From Candidatus Geothrix odensensis (GTDB taxonomy: Bacteria > Acidobacteriota > Holophagae > Holophagales > Holophagaceae), in assembly GCA_016714685.1 (NCBI GenBank), contig JADKCH010000014.1:1-15959 (forward strand): DNA of 15,959 nucleotides, written 5' to 3'. The stretch's first letter is position 1; every line of letters starts with the position of its first letter. The position numbers were made by a program, and so were the translations under genes. Under the pieces are notes generated by a model. The model had not been told where the DNA came from, did not search any database, and saw only the letters and a list, made by a program, of their open reading frames with translations. Positions 7,147 through 15,959 of this stretch are shown here, piece by piece.

Positions 7147-9261
7147 ATGCAACCCTTTGTCCCCTCCGACCAGAACATGCGGGAGTTCTCGCTAAGGGCG
7201 GTGCTCATCGGCCTCGTCATGGCCGTGGTGCTCGGCTCTGCGAATGCCTACCTGGGGCTGAAGGCCGGCATGACCATCGCCGCCACCTACCCCGCGGCCG
7301 TCATCGGCATGGCCCTCATCAAGCTGATGAAGGGCACCATCCTCGAAGAGAACATGGCCCGCACCGTGGGCAGCATCGGCGAGTCCGTGGCCGCCGGCGC
7401 CATCTTCACGATCCCCGCCTTCGTCATCAGCGGCATCTGGCCCAAGTTCTTCACCGCCGGCAACTACGTCACCAGCTCCCTGATCATGTTCACGGGCGGC
7501 GTGCTCGGCATCATGTTCGTGGCCCTGCTCCGCCGCGTCATGGTCGAAGATGCCGAACTGCCCTACCCCGAGAGCGTGGCCGCCGCCGAGATCCACAAGG
7601 CCGGCGCCCGCGGGGGCAGCGGCACCAAGTTCCTCTTCGGCGCCATGGGCATCGGTGCCGGCGTGCAGACCCTGGTGCAGCTTTCCCTGTTCGCCAGCGC
7701 CTGGGAGAAGTTCGTCCACTTCAAGACCTCGGCCATCAACCTGGCCGGTGCCTGGAAGGCCAAGGTCGCGGGCGGCATGCTGCTCAGCTCCCCCGGCATC
7801 AGCCCCGCCTACATGGGCGTGGGCTACATCATCGGGCCCAAGCTCGGCGCCCTGAACTTCTCCGGCGGCATCATCGCCTGGGGCCTGCTGGTCCCGATCA
7901 TCACCTACTTCCTGGCCCCCGGCGTGCTGCCTGAGTCAGCTCCCGAAGGCGACTGGATCGCCCTGTCCTACTCGGTGTGGAAGTTCATCGTCCGTCCCAT
8001 CGCCATCGGCGGCATGCTCGTGGGCGCCGGCTTCACCCTCTTCAAGATGCGCAAGAGCCTGGCCACGGGCCTCACCCGCTCCGTCTCCGACGTGAAGAAG
8101 GCCGCCGCCGGCGACCATGTGGTGGACCGGGTCAACAAGGACCTGCCCTTCACCTACGTGCTGGGCGGCCTGGCCTTCGCCGCCATCGTGACCTTCCTCA
8201 TCACCTGGCAGATCTTCAACGTGGGCATGATGGTCTCCTTCGTGGCGGCCCTGGTGATGGTCATCCTGGGCTTCTTCTTCGCGGCCATCAGCGGCTACCT
8301 GGTCGGCATCATGGGCTCCAGCAACAACCCCATCTCCGGCCTGACGCTGACCGCCCTCGTGCTCACCGCCCTCGTGATGGTGATGCTGGGCGTGAAGGGC
8401 CGGGAAGGCGTGGCCGCCGTGCTCGGTGTCGCCGCCATCGTCTGCGTGAGCGCCGCCGTCGCTGGCGAGATGCTGCAGGACCTCAAGGCCGGCCACATCC
8501 TGGGCGGCACCCCCTGGCGCATGGAGATGGGCGACCTGCTCGGCGTGGCCCTGGCCTCCATCGTGCTGTTCATCCCCCTCATGGTGCTCCACGAGGGCGA
8601 CATCACCGCCCAGGGCACCAAGCGCATCGCCGAGCTGACCGCCCAGCAGGTGCAGGTCGTCACGGCCCCCGATGGCCAGACCTACACTCTGGATCAGGTG
8701 AAGCAGCTGCCCGCCGACCAGAAGAAGGCCGTCCTCTCCCTGGATGCCGGCTTCGGCTCCAAGCAGCTGGCCGCCCCCCAGGCGGGTCTGATGGCCCTGC
8801 TGAGCCGCGGCATCGTGGAAGGCAAGATGGCCTGGCCGCTGATCATCGCCGGCATGATGATGGGCCTGGCCTTCATCCTCATGCAGGTGAAGAGCCCCAT
8901 GCTGGTGTCGGTGGGCATGTATCTGCCGCTGGAGACCACCTTCGCCATCTTCCTGGGTGGCCTCATCAAGGGCGCCGTGGAGATGTTCGGCGCCAAGCGG
9001 AACCTGAACGACGCCCAGAAGGTGCGGGTGGAGAACAACGGCGTGCTGCTGGCGGCCGGTCTGATCGCCGGTGAGGCCCTGGTGGGCCTGGTCTTCGCCT
9101 CATTGGCCTTCTTCGAGGTGAAATACAAGATCTTCCCCAACCCCGGCATGTTCTTCATCAGCCTGGCCATCCTGGCGGGCATCGCCGTCTACCTGGTGAA
9201 GGTGCCCTTGGATAACGCTGGTGAGGCCGACGAGCCTGCGCCACCCAGCGCGAACTTCTAG
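7147..9261 (+). CDS. OPT-family oligopeptide/metal-chelate transporter
   Basis: An intact 704-residue inner-membrane transporter of the OPT/YSL superfamily, whose members import peptides or metal-chelate complexes by proton coupling. It opens EFSLRAVLIGLVMAVVLGSA followed by NAYLGLKAGMTIAATYPAAV, the typical first OPT segment, and has more than ten hydrophobic helices. GSSNNPISGLTLTALVL is the conserved OPT signature in the middle. A soluble loop rich in Gln, Asp and Lys (near residues 490-540) separates the last helices, and the protein ends in a short hydrophilic tail. The start ATG 7147 has AGGAG five bases upstream; upstream in-frame sequence does not look like protein. It is followed by a strong hairpin terminator. 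Substrate cannot be predicted. This is one of the clean regions of the window. Confidence 0.95.
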   Translation: MQPFVPSDQNMREFSLRAVLIGLVMAVVLGSANAYLGLKAGMTIAATYPAAVIGMALIKLMKGTILEENMARTVGSIGESVAAGAIFTIPAFVISGIWPKFFTAGNYVTSSLIMFTGGVLGIMFVALLRRVMVEDAELPYPESVAAAEIHKAGARGGSGTKFLFGAMGIGAGVQTLVQLSLFASAWEKFVHFKTSAINLAGAWKAKVAGGMLLSSPGISPAYMGVGYIIGPKLGALNFSGGIIAWGLLVPIITYFLAPGVLPESAPEGDWIALSYSVWKFIVRPIAIGGMLVGAGFTLFKMRKSLATGLTRSVSDVKKAAAGDHVVDRVNKDLPFTYVLGGLAFAAIVTFLITWQIFNVGMMVSFVAALVMVILGFFFAAISGYLVGIMGSSNNPISGLTLTALVLTALVMVMLGVKGREGVAAVLGVAAIVCVSAAVAGEMLQDLKAGHILGGTPWRMEMGDLLGVALASIVLFIPLMVLHEGDITAQGTKRIAELTAQQVQVVTAPDGQTYTLDQVKQLPADQKKAVLSLDAGFGSKQLAAPQAGLMALLSRGIVEGKMAWPLIIAGMMMGLAFILMQVKSPMLVSVGMYLPLETTFAIFLGGLIKGAVEMFGAKRNLNDAQKVRVENNGVLLAAGLIAGEALVGLVFASLAFFEVKYKIFPNPGMFFISLAILAGIAVYLVKVPLDNAGEADEPAPPSANF

Positions 9262-9274
9262 GTTGGATGGAATC

Positions 9275-9306
9275 GAAACGGGGCGCGGGCAACCGCGCCC
9301 CATTTC
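9275..9306 (+). terminator. Intrinsic terminator after the OPT gene
   Basis: A perfect 9-bp stem GGGGCGCGG/CCGCGCCCC closes a GCAA tetraloop (9289-9292). After one mismatch the stem continues with GAAA/TTTC on the outside. A short T-rich stretch (ATTTCT) follows. It starts 13 bases past the OPT stop and ends just before the next gene's ribosome binding site, so it separates the transporter from the PqqD-like gene. Confidence 0.75.
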
Positions 9307-9319
9307 TATCAGGTGACCC

Positions 9320-9667
9320 ATGAGCGCATTTCCCGACGAGGCCTTTCTGGCCGCCGTTCCCCTCCAAGCCCTCGTGGCAGAATCCAGGGAGGACGGGACC
9401 GTGGTCCTGCTTCGCCCCAAGATCCTGTCCAAGCGCTGGGCCTGGCTGCTGCGCCTGATGAAGAAGCCCGCCTACCGGGTGAAGCTCGACGCCCGCGGTA
9501 CGGCCGTCTGGCAGGCCTGCGATGGGGTCCGCACGGTGGGGGCCGTGGCCGAGCTCGTGGGCAGGGCCTTCCCGGGAGACCCCGATACGACCACCCGGAC
9601 GGCCCTGTTCATCCGGGAACTGGTCCGGGGCGGGTTCATCCAGCTGTACTCGGGGGATCAGGCCTAA
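9320..9667 (+). CDS. Orphan PqqD-family small protein
   Basis: An intact 115-residue soluble protein. The core has the PqqD pattern: VKLDARGTAVWQACDGVRTV at about residues 54-73, then AVAELVGRAF and a C-terminal helix FIRELVRGGFIQL. PqqD domains are RiPP recognition elements that bind leader peptides for radical SAM enzymes, but free-standing homologues near unrelated genes are common and of unknown role. Here there is no radical SAM gene, precursor peptide or PQQ gene nearby. The N-terminal 50 residues (EDGTVVLLRPKILSKRWAWL) are longer than in bare PqqD. ATG 9320 has AGGTG upstream and follows a terminator, so it may need its own promoter in a very short space, or depend on read-through. Confidence 0.75.
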   Translation: MSAFPDEAFLAAVPLQALVAESREDGTVVLLRPKILSKRWAWLLRLMKKPAYRVKLDARGTAVWQACDGVRTVGAVAELVGRAFPGDPDTTTRTALFIRELVRGGFIQLYSGDQA

Positions 9668-9722
9668 GCTGCCCTTTGGGAGCAACCCTCAGGCGAGGGT
9701 CTCCCCGGTTCCAGGGGGCCCC

Positions 9723-10828
9723 ATGATCAGGACCGTCTTCCTCATCGTTGTGCTCGCCCACGGCCTCATCCACTTGCTGGGGTTTGCCAAGGCCTTCGGC
9801 CATGCGGACCTGCCCCAGCTCACCCAACCCATCCCCCGGGGCAGGGGGCTGCTCTGGCTGACTGCGGGTCTGCTGATGCTGGCCACCGCGGCCTCCCTGC
9901 TGGTGTGGCCCCGGGGGTGGTGGCTGCTGGGGGCCTTGGCCCTGGTGATCTCCCAGGTCGTCATCCTGTCCTCCTGGCGGGACGCCAAGGCCGGCACCGT
10001 CGCCAACCTGGTCCTGCTGGCGGGCGTCCTGTATGGCCTCGCCTCCGAGGGCCCCTGGAGCCTGCGGGCCGACTACGAGCGCAGCACCCGCCCTTCGAGA
10101 GCAGTCGCTTCTGCAGAGGCCGTGCTCACCGAGGCGGACCTTGCAGCCCTGCCGGAGCCGGTCCGGCGGTATGTGCGGCAGTCGGGAGCCCTAGGGCAAC
10201 CCCGTCCCCGCAGCTTCCGGGCAACCTGGACCGGGCGCATCCGAAGCAGCCCCTCCGCCTCTTGGATGGCCTTCACGGCCGAGCAGGAGAACCGCCTCGA
10301 TCTGCCGCGGCGCCACTTCCTGATGGACGCCTCCATGAAGGGACTGCCGGTTTCAGTGCTGCACGCCTTCGATGAGCGCGGGGCGACCATGCGGGTGAGG
10401 CTGCTGTCATTGGCCTCGATGGTGGACGCCAAGGGGGCCGAGCTGACCCGCGCCGAGACCGTGACACTGTTCAACGACCTCTGCATCCTCGCCCCCGGCG
10501 CGCTGACCTCCCCCCTCATCGCCTGGGAGCCCATCGATGGCCGCCAGGCCCGGGCCAGCTCTCCCTCCGTGGCCACACCATCCGGGCCGAGCTGCGGTTC
10601 AACGACCTGGGCGAGCTGGTGGACTTCAGCTCGGATGATCGGCTGGCCGGCTCCTCCGATGGCCGCACCTTCACCCCCCTGCACTGGACCACGCCCCTGC
10701 GGAACTACGCGCAAATGGGCCCGGTGCGCGTGGCCACCCACGGGGAGGCGGTGTGGCATCCGTCCTCGGGTCCCTACACCTACGGCGAATTCGAGCTCAC
10801 CTCGCTGGCCTACAACCTCGGTCCCTGA
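9723..10828 (+). CDS. Membrane protein resembling DUF6544, one frameshift
   Basis: About 368 residues after repair, function unknown. The first 120 residues hold four hydrophobic helices, including TVFLIVVLAHGLIHLLGF and WLLGALALVISQVVIL. A long soluble domain follows, with features I associate with the DUF6544 family: ETVTLFNDLCILAPGALTSP, then FNDLGELVDFSSDDRLAGSS, TPLRNYAQMG and the ending YGEFELTSLAYNLGP. The frame breaks at about 10560, where RASFSLRGHTI needs one more T (AGCTTC instead of AGCTC), so it reads as two ORFs. ATG 9723 is preceded by AGGGGG. It ends 72 bases before clpS. Family name moderately sure, role not known. Confidence 0.7.
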
Positions 10829-10900
10829 TCCCGGGAGGGCTCCCCCACGCTGCGTTCAGGCGCGCCATCCCGCTATCCTGGTCCCTTGGAGGCGCCACCC

Positions 10901-11210
10901 ATGGCCAGGCAGGTGAAGGAAGACGGCCAGGTCCTCACCCGGAAGCGCGCGAAATTGCGGGAGCCGGGGATGTGGAAGGTCCTGCTGCACAACGACGACT
11001 ACACCACCCAGGAGTTCGTGGTGTTCCTCCTGAAGAGCGTCTTCCGGAAGCCGGAACCCGAGGCCACGGCCATCATGCTGGCGGTGCACCGGGCGGGCGT
11101 GGGCGTGGCCGGCGTCTACACCAAGGACGTGGCCGAGACCCGGGCCGAGCGGGGGCGTCAGCTGGCCGAGCGGGAGGGTTTCCCCCTGCTGCTTACGGTG
11201 GAGGCCGAAC

Positions 11211-11218
<8 letters not shown>
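10901..11218 (+). CDS. clpS: ATP-dependent Clp protease adaptor ClpS
   Basis: ClpS binds proteins with destabilising N-terminal residues (Leu, Phe, Tyr, Trp) and hands them to ClpAP. The 105-residue protein has a flexible N-terminal tail (MARQVKEDGQVLTRKRAKLR) and the folded core WKVLLHNDDYTTQEFVVFLL, with the NDD motif whose acidic side chains contact the N-degron. IMLAVHRAGVGVAGVYTKDV, also lining the pocket, and AETRAERGRQLAEREGFPLL complete the family pattern. ATG 10901 is chosen because GGAGG lies eight bases upstream, and the earlier in-frame TTG at 10886 is next to that site. The stop overlaps the clpA start by eight bases, so the two are co-translated. Intact. Confidence 0.96.
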
Positions 11219-13435
<2,217 letters not shown>

Positions 13436-13454
<19 letters not shown>

Positions 13455-14113
13455 GGTCGAAGCTGGTCTTCCCGGATCCGGAGCTGGCGGAGGACGGGCT
13501 GCTGGCCATCGGCGGCGACCTCAGTGTGGAGCGGCTCCTGCTGGCCTACCGCAGCGGCATCTTCCCTGGTACGGCGAAGGCGATCCCCTCCTCTGGTGGT
13601 CGCCACGGAGCGGGCCCTGCTCAGGCCCGGGCACCTGCACCTGTCCGCCCGGACCCGCCGCAGCCTGCCAGCGCCCCCTTCGAGATCCGCTTCGATACGG
13701 CCTTCGAGGCCGTCATCGGCCACTGCTCCCGGGTGCCGCGCCCCGGCCAGGACGGCACCTGGATCACGCCGGAGATGCAGGCGGCCTATGTGGCCCTGCA
13801 CCGCGCCGGCTATGCGCACAGCGTGGAAGCATGGCGCGATGGCGAGCTGCAGGGCGGACTCTACGGCGTGTCGCTGGGCGGGGCCTTCTTCGGGGAGAGC
13901 ATGTTCAGCTTGGAGCCCGAGGCCAGCCGCGCGGCCCTGGCGGCCCTGGACGCACGCCTCGCGGCCTGGGGCTTCAGCCTGCTGGATGGCCAGCTCCCCC
14001 ATGAGGGCCTGGTGGGTTACGGCTTCCAGAGCGTGCCGAGACCACTCTTCCTGATGGAGCTCGCCCTGGCGCTCAAAGCCGGAGACCGCAGGGGGGACTG
14101 GTCAGAGCGCTGA
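13436..14113 (+). CDS. aat: Leucyl/phenylalanyl-tRNA--protein transferase Aat, internal compensated frameshifts
   Basis: Aat transfers Leu or Phe from aminoacyl-tRNA to proteins with N-terminal Arg or Lys, making them ClpS substrates. The GTG start 13436 lies inside the end of clpA (19-base overlap) and gives FPDPELAEDGLLAIGGDLSV and AYRSGIFP, the usual opening. Residues about 45-81 are then out of frame: the expected WYGEGDPLLWWSP is in a second frame and ERALLRPGHLHLSARTRRSL in the third, each step explained by one lost base (first in the C run of TTCCC). From residue 82 the main frame is right again: TWITPEMQAAYVALHRAGYA, HSVEAWRDGELQGGLYGVSL and GGAFFGESMFSLEPEASRAA are classic Aat blocks. 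About 225 residues is normal. Completes the N-degron operon. Confidence 0.93.
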
Positions 14114-14785
14114 GACTTTCGTCCAGAAGGCCTTGGCATCGCCGGTCAGCCAGGCTGCCTGGGTGGTTACCTCGGCCCGTAGGCGGGGCGATCGAGGGCC
14201 TGTGCATTTCGAGAGGGCCAGGATGTCGGCCGCATCCGGGACTGCCGGCTTCGACCCAGGAGGATGAGCCCCGGGGAGGCCGGGGGGGAAACGCCTCGGA
14301 TCGTTCTGCGGTCTCCGGTGCGATCCGGGCGGCCGCCGTCCCAGGATCAGGTCTGTCTTGGTGGACGCGACGACGCCGCCCGGGATCCTCCGAGTCTCCT
14401 CGGGTGATTCTTGGGCCCGGGTTCCAGTCAGACCAGAGGGACGGGTCCAGCGGGGATCCAGGGTGGCAGATCGCGTCTGCTGATAGCGAGCCACGCCCCG
14501 GGCGGCGAGGCCAAGCGCCGATGGGCAATGCTCCACTTTTGGGATTGTAGATGGGAGACGGGCTTGGGATCGATCATCCGTCTGCTGCCTCATCCTGTTC
14601 GGCCATGCAGCGACTCGGGCGTCGCTGGGCGCGCTCAGTCGATTCCGCAGGTTCAGTGCATCGGACTCCGTGGCACCTGGCGGAAGCAGGTGGAGCATCA
14701 GCCGCAGCCCCGTTCCGTCCAGGTACAGTTCCCGGCAAAGGGCCAAGCCCTCTGCTGGAGTGGGAAGGAGATCTGCGCGTCGCAC
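14102..14785 (-). CDS. Possible hypothetical protein, unrecognised
   Basis: The 740 bases between aat and glgC contain an open minus-strand frame that ends at 14102, tail-to-tail with aat by 12 bases. It continues open far into glgC; a GTG at 14785 would be a sensible start giving 227 residues. Two stretches look like real protein: LCRELYLDGTGLRLMLHLLP with ATESDALNLRNRL near the start, and RLRAEVTTQAAWLTGDAKAF ending WTKVSAL. The middle is rich in Pro, Arg and Thr and may be out of frame, given the indel rate nearby. No domain, signal peptide or membrane helix is recognised. It may be only an antisense open frame of GC-rich noncoding DNA. Confidence 0.3.
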   Translation of the reverse strand: MRRADLLPTPAEGLALCRELYLDGTGLRLMLHLLPPGATESDALNLRNRLSAPSDARVAAWPNRMRQQTDDRSQARLPSTIPKVEHCPSALGLAARGVARYQQTRSATLDPRWTRPSGLTGTRAQESPEETRRIPGGVVASTKTDLILGRRPPGSHRRPQNDPRRFPPGLPGAHPPGSKPAVPDAADILALSKCTGPRSPRLRAEVTTQAAWLTGDAKAFWTKVSAL

Positions 14786-14854
14786 CCGATAAGGGTAAGT
14801 CCTTCCCTCCCAGCATCCACGGCTATCATTCCCACAGGCCAACCGAGGACTTCC

Positions 14855-15959
14855 ATGCAGACGATCTCCGGATCGCGACTCTCCCCCCGCCACACCATTG
14901 CGCTGGTGATGGCCGGCGGGCGCGGCAAGCGCCTGATGGACCTCACGGACCACTACTCCAAACCCGGCCTCGATTTCGGCGGCAAGTACCGCATCATCGA
15001 CTTCACCCTGTCGAACTGCGTGAACTCTGGTTTCCGGCGGATCATGGTGCTGACGCAGTACAACTCGCACAAGCTGCTCGAGCACCTCCAGTTCGGCTGG
15101 ACCTTCCTGCCTGGCAAGCTGAACGAGTACGTCCACGTGCTGCCCGCGCAGCAGAGCTTCGACAAGAACGCCTGGTACAGCGGCACGGCGGACGCCGTCT
15201 ACCAGAACATGGGCAACATCCAGTCGGCCAATCCCAAGAACGTGCTGATCCTGGCCGGGGACCACATCTACCGCATGGACTACAAGGTGTTCCTCCGGGA
15301 CCACCTCGAGAACCAGGCGGACATGACCATCGCCTGCCTGGAGGTGCCCCGGGATGCGGCGCGGGGTTTCGGAATCGCCCACGTGGACGACCAGGACCGC
15401 ATCGTGTCCTTCGTAGGAAGCCGGACGATCCCCCGGCGATTCCCGGAAAACCAGACAAGGCCTTCGCCTCCATGGGCATCTACCTCTTCAAGGCGGACTT
15501 CCTGCATGAGCAGCTGCGGCTCGATGCCGAGGATCCGAACCCGGGCCATGACTTCGGCAAGGACATCATCCCCAGGATCGTGGCGCAGGCCCGGGTCTTC
15601 GCCCACCGCTTCAAGAGCAGCTGCATCCCGAACGCCGGGCACCCGGAACCCTACTGGCGGGACGTGGGCAGCGTGGATTCTACTGGGAGGCCAACATGGA
15701 CCTCACCAGCGCTGCTCCCGCCCTCAACCTCTACGACGAGGCCCTGGCCCATCACCACCCACCAGGAACAGCCGCCCCCGCGAAGTTCGTCCATGCCGGC
15801 GAGATGCGCAACGGCGTGGCGCTCTCAGCCTGGTGTCGGGCGCCTGCGTCATCTCCGGTGCCCGTGCACCACTCCTGCTCTCGAGCCGGGTCTTCGTGCC
15901 TCCCACGCCCGCCTGGACGGCGCCATGATCCTGCCGAACTGCGACATCGGCCGCCATGC
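14855..15959 (+). CDS. glgC: Glucose-1-phosphate adenylyltransferase GlgC, 3' partial, frameshifts after 15413
   Basis: GlgC makes ADP-glucose from glucose-1-phosphate and ATP, the committed step of bacterial glycogen synthesis. The nucleotidyltransferase signature VMAGGRGKRL (18-27) is followed by KPGLDFGGKYRIIDFTLSNC, NSGFRRIMVLTQYNSHKL, WYSGTADAVYQNM and LILAGDHIYRMDY, all GlgC blocks. At about 15415 the frame breaks (FVEKPDDPP needs one more base). In the next frame come ASMGIYLFKADFL, HDFGKDIIPRIVA and PYWRDVGSVDS. After a second break near 15680 the next frame reads YWEANMDLTSAAPALNLYDE, and further indels follow to SLVSGACVISGA and ARLDGAMILPNCDIGRH at the edge. ATG 14855 has GAGGA five bases upstream. 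The final beta-helix part lies beyond the window. Confidence 0.93.

Noticed and set aside
7936..8592. 218-residue minus-strand frame very rich in His, Glu, Asp and Gly, like a metal-binding protein
   Set aside because: The composition is the mirror of the hydrophobic helices of the OPT transporter on the other strand, whose reading is certain.
10548..10565. Programmed ribosomal frameshift in the DUF6544-like gene
   Set aside because: There is no slippery heptamer or downstream pseudoknot visible, and the same kind of lost base occurs in many other genes of the window.
10826..10860. GGGAG-GG-CTCCC stem after the DUF6544-like gene as a terminator
   Set aside because: The stem is only five base pairs with a two-base loop and no T-run follows.
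14411..14854. 148-residue N-terminal extension of glgC
   Set aside because: The sequence does not look like protein, and GlgC normally begins a few residues before the AGGRG signature. ATG 14855 has its own ribosome binding site.

Overview
This is a GC-rich (clearly above 60%), gene-dense bacterial chromosomal window. Everything recognisable is housekeeping or envelope and energy metabolism. I see no phage, insertion sequence, CRISPR array, tRNA or rRNA. Alternative complex III genes, a clpS-clpA-aat block and very high GC3 would fit an Acidobacteriota of the Holophaga/Geothrix type, but that placement is a guess.

Layout. (1) 1-2268, minus strand: the start of an alternative complex III operon, with actA (pentaheme cytochrome c), perhaps a tiny ORF, then actB (Tat-exported molybdopterin/FeS-type subunit), which runs off the left edge. 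(2) 2269-2649: an AT-richer gap with two small hairpins. (3) 2650-6994, minus strand: a tight five-gene block, transcribed patatin-like lipoprotein, SpoU/TrmH rRNA/tRNA methyltransferase, lnt, GNAT acetyltransferase, maf, with stop/start overlaps at two junctions. (4) 6995-7146: a divergent intergenic region with a 10-bp inverted repeat. (5) 7147-9261, plus: an intact OPT-family transporter followed by a clean hairpin terminator. (6) 9320-10828, plus: an orphan PqqD-like small protein and a membrane protein resembling DUF6544. (7) 10901-14113, plus: clpS-clpA-aat, the whole bacterial N-degron (N-end rule) pathway in one overlapping unit. Aat marks N-termini, ClpS recognises them, and ClpA unfolds the substrate for ClpP. 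(8) 14114-14854: an unclear stretch with a possible unknown minus-strand gene. (9) 14855-end: glgC, glycogen synthesis, cut by the right edge.

The most striking property is technical. Many universally conserved genes (actA, actB, maf, GNAT, lnt, DUF6544, clpA, aat, glgC) are broken by single-base frameshifts. Most can be repaired by lengthening a short homopolymer by one base, and in clpA and aat the errors compensate so that the ORF stays open over nonsense residues. The errors cluster at 1-4100, 13100-13700 and 15400-end, while 4120-10550 is nearly clean. I read this as sequencing or assembly error, not gene decay or programmed frameshifting. I found no convincing undescribed system. The best leads are the compact N-degron operon, the orphan PqqD protein beside an OPT transporter, and the unassigned ORF at 14102-14785.
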